This document shows positions 1-7,246 of a DNA stretch of 64,000 nucleotides, piece after piece. The notes beneath the pieces were generated by a model, which did no database searches, was not told the DNA's origin, and saw nothing but the letters and a program-made list of their open reading frames with translations. How positions within the stretch are numbered: position 1 is the stretch's first letter; each line of letters starts with the position of its first letter. A program made the translations under genes and the position numbers. The stretch comes from Cupriavidus plantarum (GTDB lineage Bacteria > Pseudomonadota > Gammaproteobacteria > Burkholderiales > Burkholderiaceae). The stretch is taken from positions 124,001-188,000 of the forward strand of contig NZ_CAJPUX010000004.1 in assembly GCF_905397285.1 (NCBI RefSeq), in the 5' to 3' direction.

Positions 1-1169
1 GAGTACCACGGCATCGGATCGAAATCCGCGCGATCGGGTTCGTTGCGGACCTTGCCCAGGCCATCGGCAAAGCGGCCGCTCAGCGCCTGCAGGATCACGG
101 TCTCCGGCTGGTTGAGGTAGTTCGCGGGCGCGATGGCCTTGGCGATATCCGCGCGGTTCTCCTGCTTGCGCGCCATGGCGGCGGCATTGAGGACCGAGCG
201 ATAGAGCGCCGCGAACGTATTGGGGTTCTGCTCGATGAAGGCCTGCGACGTGCCGAACGCGCAGCAAGGGTGGCCGTTCCAGATCTCCTTCGACAGGATG
301 TGGATGAAGCCGATCTGGTCGTACACCGCGCGCTGGTTGAACGGGTCCGGCCCGAGGAAGCCATCGATATTGCCCGCGCGCAGGTTCGCGATCATCTCCG
401 CCGGCGGCGTGACGCGCAGCTGCACGTCGCGGTCCGGGTCGAGCCCATGCTCCGCCAGGTAGTAGCGCAGCAGGAAGTTGTGCATCGAGTATTCGAACGG
501 AATCGCGAACTTGAAGCCCTTCCAGTTGCGCGGATCGCGATTGTCCTTGTGTTTGAGCGCGAGCGTGATCGCCTGGCCGTTGATGTTCTGGATCGTAGCC
601 ACGCGCATCGGCTGCGCGGACGAGCCGAGCCCCATCGAGATGGCCAGCGGCATCGGCGCGAGGAAGTGCGATGCGTCCAGTTCCCGGTTGAGCATCTGGT
701 CGCGCACAAGCGCCCAGCCCGCCGTCTTGACGAGCGTAACGTCCAGGCCCTGCGCCTCGTACATGCCCATCGGCGAGGCCATGATCAGCGGCGTCGCGCA
801 GTTGATGGGAATGAAGCCGACCTTGAGCGACTTCTTCTCGATGGGCCCCGACTTCTCGAGCGCCGCGGCGCGCAGGTCGTCCATCGGCAGCATCGAACCG
901 ACCGCGGCCATCACGGCGCTTGCTCCGACCGCCTTGAGCAGGCGGCGGCGCGTCGCATCCTCGGGGAACAGCGCGCGCACGGCGGCCGCCTCGACAAAGT
1001 CGTTCGACAGCAGCTCCGCATCGCTCGCGCGAGCGCGTCGTGCTTCCGCCGCGGCGCGATCGTGCGCGTCCTGCGAATGATGCTGGCCGCACTGGCAGCC
1101 GGACAGCGACGTGTCCGCATCGTAGGGGCGGTACAGGCTCTGATCGCCTCGCTTGCTCTGTTCGTTCAT
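1..1169 (-). CDS. CmpA/NrtA/SsuA-like ABC substrate-binding protein (partial)
   Basis: Periplasmic binding component of an ABC importer of the nitrate/bicarbonate/sulfonate class. The 3' end lies beyond the left edge, leaving 389 codons. The start MNEQSKRGDQ is preceded by AAGG. Residues 25 and 27 are cysteines (CQCG). TRRRLLKAVGAS at about 73-84 resembles a twin-arginine export signal after an unusually long leader. The mature domain begins near LKVGFIPINCATPLIMA (about 115-131), as in NrtA-type proteins. It lies 73 bp downstream of the rubredoxin-reductase gene on the same strand, so it may close the sigma-54-controlled operon. The substrate cannot be fixed from sequence; nitrate and organosulfonates are both possible. 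Confidence 0.78.
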   Translation of the reverse strand, partial: MNEQSKRGDQSLYRPYDADTSLSGCQCGQHHSQDAHDRAAAEARRARASDAELLSNDFVEAAAVRALFPEDATRRRLLKAVGASAVMAAVGSMLPMDDLRAAALEKSGPIEKKSLKVGFIPINCATPLIMASPMGMYEAQGLDVTLVKTAGWALVRDQMLNRELDASHFLAPMPLAISMGLGSSAQPMRVATIQNINGQAITLALKHKDNRDPRNWKGFKFAIPFEYSMHNFLLRYYLAEHGLDPDRDVQLRVTPPAEMIANLRAGNIDGFLGPDPFNQRAVYDQIGFIHILSKEIWNGHPCCAFGTSQAFIEQNPNTFAALYRSVLNAAAMARKQENRADIAKAIAPANYLNQPETVILQALSGRFADGLGKVRNEPDRADFDPMPWY

Positions 1170-1242
1170 CTCGGGCACCTTGGATCGTTGAGAGGTCTTT
1201 CTGCGGTCTGGCTTCGGGAATACGGGAAATACTCGGGAATGC

Positions 1243-2601
1243 TCAGGCTGCGATGGCCTGTCTGGCGGTACCCGCCTGCAACGTCGCGATGGCCACGCCA
1301 TCGCGCCACTGCTGCATATGAAGAAAGTCGGCCGTTTCGTCGATCACGCGCCATTCGCCATCGCGCATGGGCGTGCCATGCACCACGATGGGTACGGATC
1401 GCGTCTTGAGGCGCACCACGGGATGGCGATGTTCGTAGCGCGCCCCGCCATGGCCGGTCACCGCGTGCGCGATCGCCGCCGCCTGCTGCGCGATCGGCTC
1501 GATGAAGCGGCACGGCGCTCCGTCCACGCTGATGCAATCGCCCAGCGCGTACACGTCGCGCGCGCTGGCCTGGAGCGTTTGCGGATCGACGACAAGGCCT
1601 TTGTCGAAAGCAAGTCCCGCGCCACGTGCCACCCGGCCGTCGGTAACAAGACCGGTCGCCACGACGATTTCGTCGGCGTCGATCGTGGCGCCATCGGCGA
1701 GGCTCAGCCGCTTGCTGCCGCCTTCGGTTTGCGCAACGCCAGCCACCACGCTGGCGCCCATGAAACGCACGCCGATCTGCGCGAGGCCCGCGCGCAGCCG
1801 CAGCGCCGCCGCTTCCGGCAGCATGTTGGCGAGCGGCAGCGGCTGCACGTCGATGAGCGTTACGGTATGCCCCGCGCGCGCGAAGTCTTCGGCAAGCTCG
1901 CAGCCGATCATGCCCGCGCCGACGATGGCGACCCGCTGCCCGTCTTGTCGCTGCCCTCCGGCCAGCCGCGCCTGCAGACGTGTCCATCCGGCCAGGTCGT
2001 TCACGCGCCAGCACAATGACGGCGCCAGCGCCGCGGGCATCGCGGGCCGCGCGCCAATGGCCATGATCAGGTGCGTATAACGCAGCGTGCCGCGCGTGGT
2101 GCGCAGCTGGTGCGTCGCCGGCGTGAGGCCGACGACGAAGGTCTCCGTCAGCAAGCGCACACCCAGCCGCCGTGCCGCATCGATGGCCGATTCGCGCACG
2201 AGCGAGGCGGGCGCCATGCCGCGGCTGAGGGCGATCGACAGCTCGGGCTTGTGATAGCGGTCGCCCGCGCAGGACGTCACCATCGTGATGGGCACGTCGG
2301 CATCGAGCCGCCGGATCGCCTCCACGGCGCTCCATCCCGCGATACCGGCGCCGACCACGACGATGCCGCGGCCACGCGCGGTAACGGGAACCGGCGATGC
2401 CGCGGGCGGCATCATGACCGCCACGTACGGTTCGAAGTCCGCCTTGACCACACCGCACAGCGGGCACTCCCAGTCGTCGGGAATGTCCTCGAAGCGCGTG
2501 CCCGGCGCGAGGCCACTGTCCGCGTCGCCCTTCTCTTCGTCATAGATGAGCCCGCATGCGCGGCAGATGAACTGGCGCCACGGCTTGGTTGCGGCGCTCA
2601 T
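1243..2601 (-). CDS. Rubredoxin-NAD(P)H:rubredoxin reductase fusion (FAD flavoprotein)
   Basis: A 452-residue protein. Residues 1-55 are a rubredoxin with its four iron ligands at C13, C16, C46 and C49 (CRACG and CPLCG). After a short linker comes a pyridine-nucleotide-disulfide-type FAD/NAD reductase: FAD Rossmann motif [14 protein letters not shown] near 79, NAD motif [14 protein letters not shown] near 209, and a C-terminal ALGDC FAD contact. The fusion would pass electrons from NAD(P)H through FAD to the rubredoxin iron and on to an oxygenase or detoxifying acceptor. A strong GGAGG site precedes the ATG, which overlaps the stop of the acyl-CoA dehydrogenase gene by 4 bp, so the two are coupled. 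The physiological acceptor is unknown. Confidence 0.92.
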   Translation of the reverse strand: MSAATKPWRQFICRACGLIYDEEKGDADSGLAPGTRFEDIPDDWECPLCGVVKADFEPYVAVMMPPAASPVPVTARGRGIVVVGAGIAGWSAVEAIRRLDADVPITMVTSCAGDRYHKPELSIALSRGMAPASLVRESAIDAARRLGVRLLTETFVVGLTPATHQLRTTRGTLRYTHLIMAIGARPAMPAALAPSLCWRVNDLAGWTRLQARLAGGQRQDGQRVAIVGAGMIGCELAEDFARAGHTVTLIDVQPLPLANMLPEAAALRLRAGLAQIGVRFMGASVVAGVAQTEGGSKRLSLADGATIDADEIVVATGLVTDGRVARGAGLAFDKGLVVDPQTLQASARDVYALGDCISVDGAPCRFIEPIAQQAAAIAHAVTGHGGARYEHRHPVVRLKTRSVPIVVHGTPMRDGEWRVIDETADFLHMQQWRDGVAIATLQAGTARQAIAA

Positions 2602-3737
2602 GCCGGCACCTCCTCGCGCGACAGGCGTGCCATTTCCCAGCGCAGATGCTTGATGGCCGGCGTGACGATCGCCGCGAAGTGCGCCTCCCGGATGCGCCGT
2701 TGCGCGGCCGAGCTCATGAGGTAACCGCGCGCGCCCTGATGCAGGAGGGCGGACTGCGATGCGCGGAGCGCCAGTTCGGCGCCCTGCGCGCGTGCGTCGA
2801 GGACGTCGAGCAGATAGTCCTTGCCGCCATCGAAGGGATTTGCCGCGAGCCGTGCCACGCGCTGCTCGAGTTCATCGAGCTCCCCCTGGATCTCGTCGGG
2901 CCGATCGTTGAGGAAGCGGTTGACGTGGCCGAGCAACGGCTCCACCTCCAGCATCGCATCGATACTGCCCTGCACGATGCCGGTGGCCATGCCGATCTGC
3001 AGCAGGATGAACGCCGCGCGGATGCGGGCGATGAACGGCTGCGCCGGATCGGCGATCAACAGGTCTTCGCCGACGAACAGGTCGTCCACACGCACGCCCC
3101 ATGTGCTTGTGCCTTCCATGCCCGAGAACTCGGGACACTGCCGCAGCGTGACCGCACCCGTGCAATGGAGCATGAACATGATGTCGTGCGACGGCGCGCC
3201 GTCATCGCGATAGACGGTGGCAATCGCGCCGCAGTACTGCCCCTGCGCGATATGGCTGACCCACGGCAACGCGCCGCTCACGCGATAGCCCCCGGGCACA
3301 CGCGTGGCGCGCAGCAGCATCTTCTCGATGCCCGCGAACGCCTTCATCGGGTTCGAGAGCGCCGTGCCGCCCAGCGTCTGGCCTGTCGCGTGCGTGGACA
3401 GCAGCGTTTGCAGCGCGGGGTTGCCCGAGGCCTCCATGTAGAGGCCGCAGACGTCGTGGCACCATGCGAGGAACCCCGTGGAACCGCAACGCCGGCTGAT
3501 CGCCCGCATCGCGTCGAGCGCAAGGCCATACCGCGCGCCGCTGCCCGACAGATGCGCGGCGAACGCGCCGGCCCTGCCGAGTCCGGCCATGATCTCGCGG
3601 GGATAGTGCCCCTCGTGATCGATGCGGGAGGCCGCCTCCGCCAGCGGTCCGTCGGCGATCGACGTGACCTGCCGCATCACCATCGCGTCGGTCCACGATG
3701 GCTCGAATATCGATGCACTGCCTACAACGGTGGTCAT
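2598..3737 (-). CDS. Acyl-CoA dehydrogenase-like flavoprotein
   Basis: A 379-residue member of the acyl-CoA dehydrogenase/DszC-like fold. The alpha-helical N-domain ([20 protein letters not shown]), the central beta-domain with [14 protein letters not shown], and a C-terminal helical bundle ending REEVPA are visible. ATG 3737 has GGGAGA seven bases upstream, and upstream in-frame codons lack a ribosome site. Such proteins either oxidise acyl-CoA thioesters or act as FMNH2-dependent monooxygenases on sulfur or aromatic compounds. Neighbouring OsmC and rubredoxin-reductase genes favour an oxidative detoxification or scavenging role over beta-oxidation, because no thiolase or hydratase is nearby. 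It starts 50 bp after the osmC-like gene in the same transcript. Confidence 0.82.
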   Translation of the reverse strand: MTTVVGSASIFEPSWTDAMVMRQVTSIADGPLAEAASRIDHEGHYPREIMAGLGRAGAFAAHLSGSGARYGLALDAMRAISRRCGSTGFLAWCHDVCGLYMEASGNPALQTLLSTHATGQTLGGTALSNPMKAFAGIEKMLLRATRVPGGYRVSGALPWVSHIAQGQYCGAIATVYRDDGAPSHDIMFMLHCTGAVTLRQCPEFSGMEGTSTWGVRVDDLFVGEDLLIADPAQPFIARIRAAFILLQIGMATGIVQGSIDAMLEVEPLLGHVNRFLNDRPDEIQGELDELEQRVARLAANPFDGGKDYLLDVLDARAQGAELALRASQSALLHQGARGYLMSSAAQRRIREAHFAAIVTPAIKHLRWEMARLSREEVPA

Positions 3738-3787
3738 GGCGGTTCTCCCGTGGGTCTTGACCTTCGGTACGCGTCGTCGCTGGCTTG

Positions 3788-4327
3788 TTATTCGGCCAGG
3801 CCGATCGAGAACGCCACGGGATTGCGCATGGTATTGGCCACCGGCGAATGGAAGTTGGCGTGCTGCACGATGTCGTCGAGCTGCTCGCGCGTGGCGTCGC
3901 CTTCGATCAGCACCTTCACGCGAATCGCCTGGAAGCCCATGTCCGATGGCTGGCGCTCCGCACCGCCCGCTCCCCAGGCAGCCGTGTTGCTGATATCGGC
4001 TTCGAGGAACACCTCCAGGCGCGACAGACGGACTTCGCGGTACGTGGCCACGGCCGTGATGCCGACGCACAGGCAACCGCCCAGCGCGGACAGCGCAATC
4101 TCGCCGGGCGCGGGCACGGTGTTCTCGCCAAACAGGTGGGGCGGCTCGTCTACGACGACGGGGTTGTGATCGCCCGTGAAGCTCCACGAACGAAACTGGC
4201 CCTTCATGACGGTATGGACCTTGTTGATGCCGCGGCGTTGGGGGTTCTCGCGGCCGGCGGCGGCGAACTTCAGAAGGCCCTCGCGATCGATCGGACGCAG
4301 GTAGGTGGTAACGGTCTCGGTGGTCAA
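3788..4327 (-). CDS. OsmC/Ohr family protein (thiol-dependent peroxide reductase type)
   Basis: A 179-residue OsmC-fold protein. The peroxidatic cysteine lies in ALGGCLCVGI (C85, with C87 nearby). The second cysteine normally found before the C-terminal -SPVANT- motif is replaced by His (NFHSPVANTM), so a classic two-cysteine cycle looks impaired. I chose TTG at 4327 because GGAG sits six bases upstream and homology begins at TTETVTTYL; a longer reading from 4528 runs through the sigma-54 promoter and the palindrome. It is the first gene of the leftward operon. OsmC/Ohr proteins remove organic hydroperoxides or reactive acyl species in the cytoplasm; the substrate here is not determinable. 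Confidence 0.85.
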   Translation of the reverse strand: MTTETVTTYLRPIDREGLLKFAAAGRENPQRRGINKVHTVMKGQFRSWSFTGDHNPVVVDEPPHLFGENTVPAPGEIALSALGGCLCVGITAVATYREVRLSRLEVFLEADISNTAAWGAGGAERQPSDMGFQAIRVKVLIEGDATREQLDDIVQHANFHSPVANTMRNPVAFSIGLAE

Positions 4328-4388
4328 GGCGTGCTCCGTGTGGGGGTTGGGTTCGGGACAGGCGGCGTTGCCTGTTATGACCCTTATC

Positions 4389-4403
4389 GCAATGGGCGTG
4401 CCA
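4389..4403 (-). promoter_or_regulatory. Sigma-54 (-24/-12) promoter of the OsmC operon
   Basis: Read on the minus strand the site is TGGCACGCCCATTGC, a full match to the RpoN consensus TGGCAC-N5-TTGC. Transcription should start near 4377, giving a leader of about 50 nt before the TTG start at 4327. It lies between the operon and a divergently encoded sigma-54 activator and downstream of a 27-bp palindrome, as expected for enhancer-dependent transcription. Confidence 0.85.
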
Positions 4404-4485
4404 ATGGGCGGAAGGCATCGCAAGCCGTTGATTTGCTTATGTTTTATGAAGATCGGCTGTCTGCACGGAACGAGGGGGAGGCGAC

Positions 4486-4512
4486 CAAATTGTCGACAAT
4501 GTCGACAATTTG
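4486..4512. promoter_or_regulatory. 27-bp palindrome, probable enhancer (UAS) for the sigma-54 activator
   Basis: A perfect inverted repeat around A4499. Each arm reads CAAATTGTCGACA towards the centre, so it contains two copies of the self-complementary octamer TGTCGACA (4491-4498 and 4500-4507). The outer TGT/ACA are separated by 11 bases, one more than the NifA TGT-N10-ACA site. The centre lies about 120 bp upstream of the expected start of the OsmC operon and 61 bp before the GTG of the divergent activator, so it could serve both activation and autoregulation. Confidence 0.75.
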
Positions 4513-4559
4513 TCAGGTCGCGCGGCATACTTCGGCGATCCGAGCAAGGAGCCCCTACG

Positions 4560-6173
4560 GTGCGCGAGCAGACGACGACCCCGGAAACCGACCCCGAAGC
4601 CGGCCTTGGCTACTGGCGGCAGCAGGAAATGCTGTTGCTGGAGCAGGTCATGGCGCTGGTCGGCCGCAGCCTCTCCCCCGACGTGACGCTGCGCGAGATG
4701 CTCCATCTGATGTCAGAGCTCTTGGGTCTCAATCGCGGCCGGGTGGTCCTGCTTGACGAGGAGACCGATACCGCCAGCATTCGCTTCGCGTACGGCCTCA
4801 CACGCAAGGAGATCGCGATGGGCGTGTACAAGGTCGGAGAAGGCATCACGGGCCGCGTGCTCGCCGCGGGTCAGCTGACCATCGTGCAGGACATCGATCA
4901 GGAACCGCGATTCCTGTTCCGCGCGGTGCAGCGCGCGCATCTGCCCGAAGGCATGGTGTCGTTCATCGCGATGCCCATCAAGATCGCGCAGCAGACCGTG
5001 GGCGTGCTCGCGTGCCATCGCATCCGCATGCGCAATCGCGCGCTCAGCGACGACCTCACGATCCTGCGGATCCTTTCAACGCTGGCGGGGCAGCTGTTGC
5101 AATTGCAGGCCACCTTGCGCGCCCGCACGAAAGTGCTCGAGCAGCGCAACGAGATGCTGTCGCGCGCGCTCCAGACGGAAGCGGCGCGCTACGGCATCGT
5201 CGGCACGGCGCCCTCGGTGCTGCAGGCGATCTCCGAACTGGAGCGCGTGTCCGACGCCACGGCGAGCGTGCTGCTGATGGGCGCGTCCGGCACCGGCAAG
5301 GAATTGTTCGCGCGCGCGTTGCACCTCGCCAGTCCGCGGCGCGAGCGTCCCTTCATCAAGATCAACTGCGCGGCCATTCCCGAAACGCTGTTCGAGTCGG
5401 AACTGTTCGGCTACGAGCGTGGCGCGTTCACGGGGGCCAACGCCGCACGCGCGGGATGGTTCGAGCAGGCCAATACGGGCACGATCTTCCTCGACGAGAT
5501 CGGCGAGTTGCCGCTGTCCATGCAGACCAAGCTGCTGCGCACGCTGCAGGAAGGCACGATCACGCGGCTCGGCGGCAAGCGGGAGATCGCCATCGATGTG
5601 CGCCTCGTTGCGGCGACCAATCGCGACCTGGAACAAGAAGCCGCGCGTGGTGCGTTTCGGCAAGACCTCTACTACCGGCTCAACGTGATTCCCATCCGGC
5701 TGCCCGCGCTCGCCGATCGCCGCGAAGACATCCCCGCGCTCGTCCTCCATTTCCTCAATCACATCAACCAGACGCACCAGCGCAACGTCAACCTCACGCA
5801 GGCGGCGATCAACCGGCTCCAGAACCATGACTGGCCCGGCAATATCCGCGAACTGTCGAACCTGATCGAACGGCTGGTGCTGCTGGCGGACAATGCGATC
5901 GTCGACGCGCCCGAGGTCGAGCGCATCCTGCCGAAGGGCGATGCCACGGGCCGTGTCGCGGCGCCGCCGGCGGCCATCCCCGCGCGTGCCGCGACGCCTG
6001 ACATCGCCCCGCCGCTGGTCCGCCCCTACACGCCCGCCCGGTCGCACTCCGTACAGGAGTTGCGGCAGGCACTCGCCGACGCCGGCGGGAACAAATCGCG
6101 CGCGGCGCAGCAGCTGGGGCTCACGGTGAGGCAGTTCGTTTATCGGCTGGACAAGCTCGATGTAATCCCATAG
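4560..6173 (+). CDS. NifA-type sigma-54-dependent transcriptional activator (GAF-AAA-Fis)
   Basis: A 537-residue enhancer-binding protein. A GAF sensor domain spans about 25-185. The AAA+ domain spans about 210-440 with Walker A GASGTGKE (241-248), the sigma-54 contact loop GAFTGA (288-293) and Walker B TIFLDEIGE (308-316). A Fis-type helix-turn-helix ends the protein (about 511-537, NKSRAAQQLGLTVRQF). GTG 4560 is chosen because AAGGAG (4546-4551) lies eight bases upstream; the upstream reading crosses the palindrome and has no ribosome site. The ligand of the GAF domain is unknown. It probably binds the adjacent palindrome and fires the divergent OsmC promoter. The absence of a receiver domain argues for small-molecule sensing rather than phosphorylation. 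Confidence 0.93.
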   Translation: MREQTTTPETDPEAGLGYWRQQEMLLLEQVMALVGRSLSPDVTLREMLHLMSELLGLNRGRVVLLDEETDTASIRFAYGLTRKEIAMGVYKVGEGITGRVLAAGQLTIVQDIDQEPRFLFRAVQRAHLPEGMVSFIAMPIKIAQQTVGVLACHRIRMRNRALSDDLTILRILSTLAGQLLQLQATLRARTKVLEQRNEMLSRALQTEAARYGIVGTAPSVLQAISELERVSDATASVLLMGASGTGKELFARALHLASPRRERPFIKINCAAIPETLFESELFGYERGAFTGANAARAGWFEQANTGTIFLDEIGELPLSMQTKLLRTLQEGTITRLGGKREIAIDVRLVAATNRDLEQEAARGAFRQDLYYRLNVIPIRLPALADRREDIPALVLHFLNHINQTHQRNVNLTQAAINRLQNHDWPGNIRELSNLIERLVLLADNAIVDAPEVERILPKGDATGRVAAPPAAIPARAATPDIAPPLVRPYTPARSHSVQELRQALADAGGNKSRAAQQLGLTVRQFVYRLDKLDVIP

Positions 6174-6299
6174 CGGTCCAACAGCCCGTCATTACATTTT
6201 TGCAACGATGGTTTGCAATCACTGCTGTTTCTTCTTTGTTCGTGAGCGAATAAGCTTCGTTCATCGGATCTCGGATCCCAAACGTTCAAGGAGAACATC

Positions 6300-7052
6300 A
6301 TGGCTGGCAAACTCGAAGGCAAGGTCGCACTGGTTACTGGCGGTACGAGCGGCATCGGTCTGGCGACCGCGAAGCGTTTCGCAAAAGAAGGGGCATACGT
6401 CTACGTGACGGGCCGCCGTCAGGCGGAACTCGATGCGGCAGTCGCCGCGATCGGCAACGCCACCGGCGTGCGCGTCGATTCCTCGAAGCTCGATCAGCTC
6501 GACAAGCTCTACGAACAAATCCAGGGCGAGCGCGGCCATCTCGACGTGCTGTTCGCCAACGCCGGCGGCGGTTCGATGCTGCCGCTGGGCGCCATCACGG
6601 AAGAGCAGTACGACGACACGTTCAACCGCAATGTGAAGGGCGTGCTGTTCACGGTCCAGAAGGCACTGCCTGTGCTGGCCAAGGGTGCCTCCATCATCCT
6701 CACCGGTTCGACGGCGGGCAGCGCGGGCACCGCAGCCTTCAGCGTGTATTCCGCATCGAAGGCCGCGGTGCGCGCCTTCGTCCGTAGCTGGATCCTCGAC
6801 CTGAAGGATCGCAACGTCCGCGTGAATACGCTGAGCCCCGGCGCTACGCGCACCCCGGGCCTCGTGGAACTGGCCGGCCCCGATGCAGCTCAGCAGCAAG
6901 GCCTCGTGGACTACCTGGCCTCGCAGATCCCGATGGGCCGCGTCGGCGAACCGGAAGAGATCGCCGCGGCGGCCGTCTTCCTCGCGTCGGACGACGCCAG
7001 CTTCGTCAACGGCATCGAGCTGTTCGTGGACGGCGGCCAGCAGCAGATCTGA
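6300..7052 (+). CDS. Short-chain dehydrogenase/reductase (SDR)
   Basis: A 250-residue classical SDR. The cofactor loop is [12 protein letters not shown] (about 14-25), NAG lies near 87 and the catalytic YSASK is near 150, after the active-site serine in LTGSTAGS. The C-terminal DGGQQQI tail is typical of tetrameric members. AAGGAG precedes the ATG. It oxidises or reduces an alcohol/ketone with NAD(P)(H); the substrate is unknown. It lies 126 bp downstream of the sigma-54 activator on the same strand. No GG-N10-GC promoter was found in the gap, so it may share the activator's transcript or use an ordinary promoter. Confidence 0.88.
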   Translation: MAGKLEGKVALVTGGTSGIGLATAKRFAKEGAYVYVTGRRQAELDAAVAAIGNATGVRVDSSKLDQLDKLYEQIQGERGHLDVLFANAGGGSMLPLGAITEEQYDDTFNRNVKGVLFTVQKALPVLAKGASIILTGSTAGSAGTAAFSVYSASKAAVRAFVRSWILDLKDRNVRVNTLSPGATRTPGLVELAGPDAAQQQGLVDYLASQIPMGRVGEPEEIAAAAVFLASDDASFVNGIELFVDGGQQQI

Positions 7053-7075
7053 TCCACGCGACGCCCGCGCCGCCA

Positions 7076-7137
7076 GCGCCGCCGGCTTGATGTCGCCGAG
7101 CGGGCTGAGCGGCGCGGCGACATCAAGCCGGCGGCGC
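7076..7137. repeat. 23-bp perfect inverted repeat (large stem-loop)
   Basis: Left arm 7076-7098 and right arm 7115-7137 are exact reverse complements over 23 bp, separated by a 16-nt GC-rich loop. The arms begin GCGCCGCCGGCTTGATG. It lies 23 bp after the SDR stop and 110 bp before the cysteine dioxygenase fusion. No T-run follows on either strand, so it is not a textbook intrinsic terminator, although such a stem could stop or stabilise transcripts. No flanking duplication or transposase is seen. Confidence 0.85.
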
Positions 7138-7246
7138 CCGTAAAGCATAACGGTCTGCGCAATTGTTCGTTCCCCTGCCTGCGGCACGCTCATAGAGTGG
7201 GAGTCTGCCATCCCACATCCGGACCATTCGTCCGTCACAGACCAGC

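Noticed and set aside
4491..4507. Canonical NifA site TGT-N10-ACA
   Set aside because: The spacing is 11 and no nitrogen fixation genes are present; I treat it as the site of this activator only.
4305..4559. N-terminal extension of the sigma-54 activator
   Set aside because: It covers the -24/-12 promoter and the palindrome, and lacks a ribosome site, whereas GTG 4560 has AAGGAG at good spacing.
6174..6299. Second sigma-54 promoter before the SDR
   Set aside because: The only GG...GC pair is spaced by 12, not 10, bases, and the flanking consensus is missing.
7076..7137. Miniature transposon or IS end
   Set aside because: The loop is only 16 nt and there are no flanking duplications or transposase remnants.
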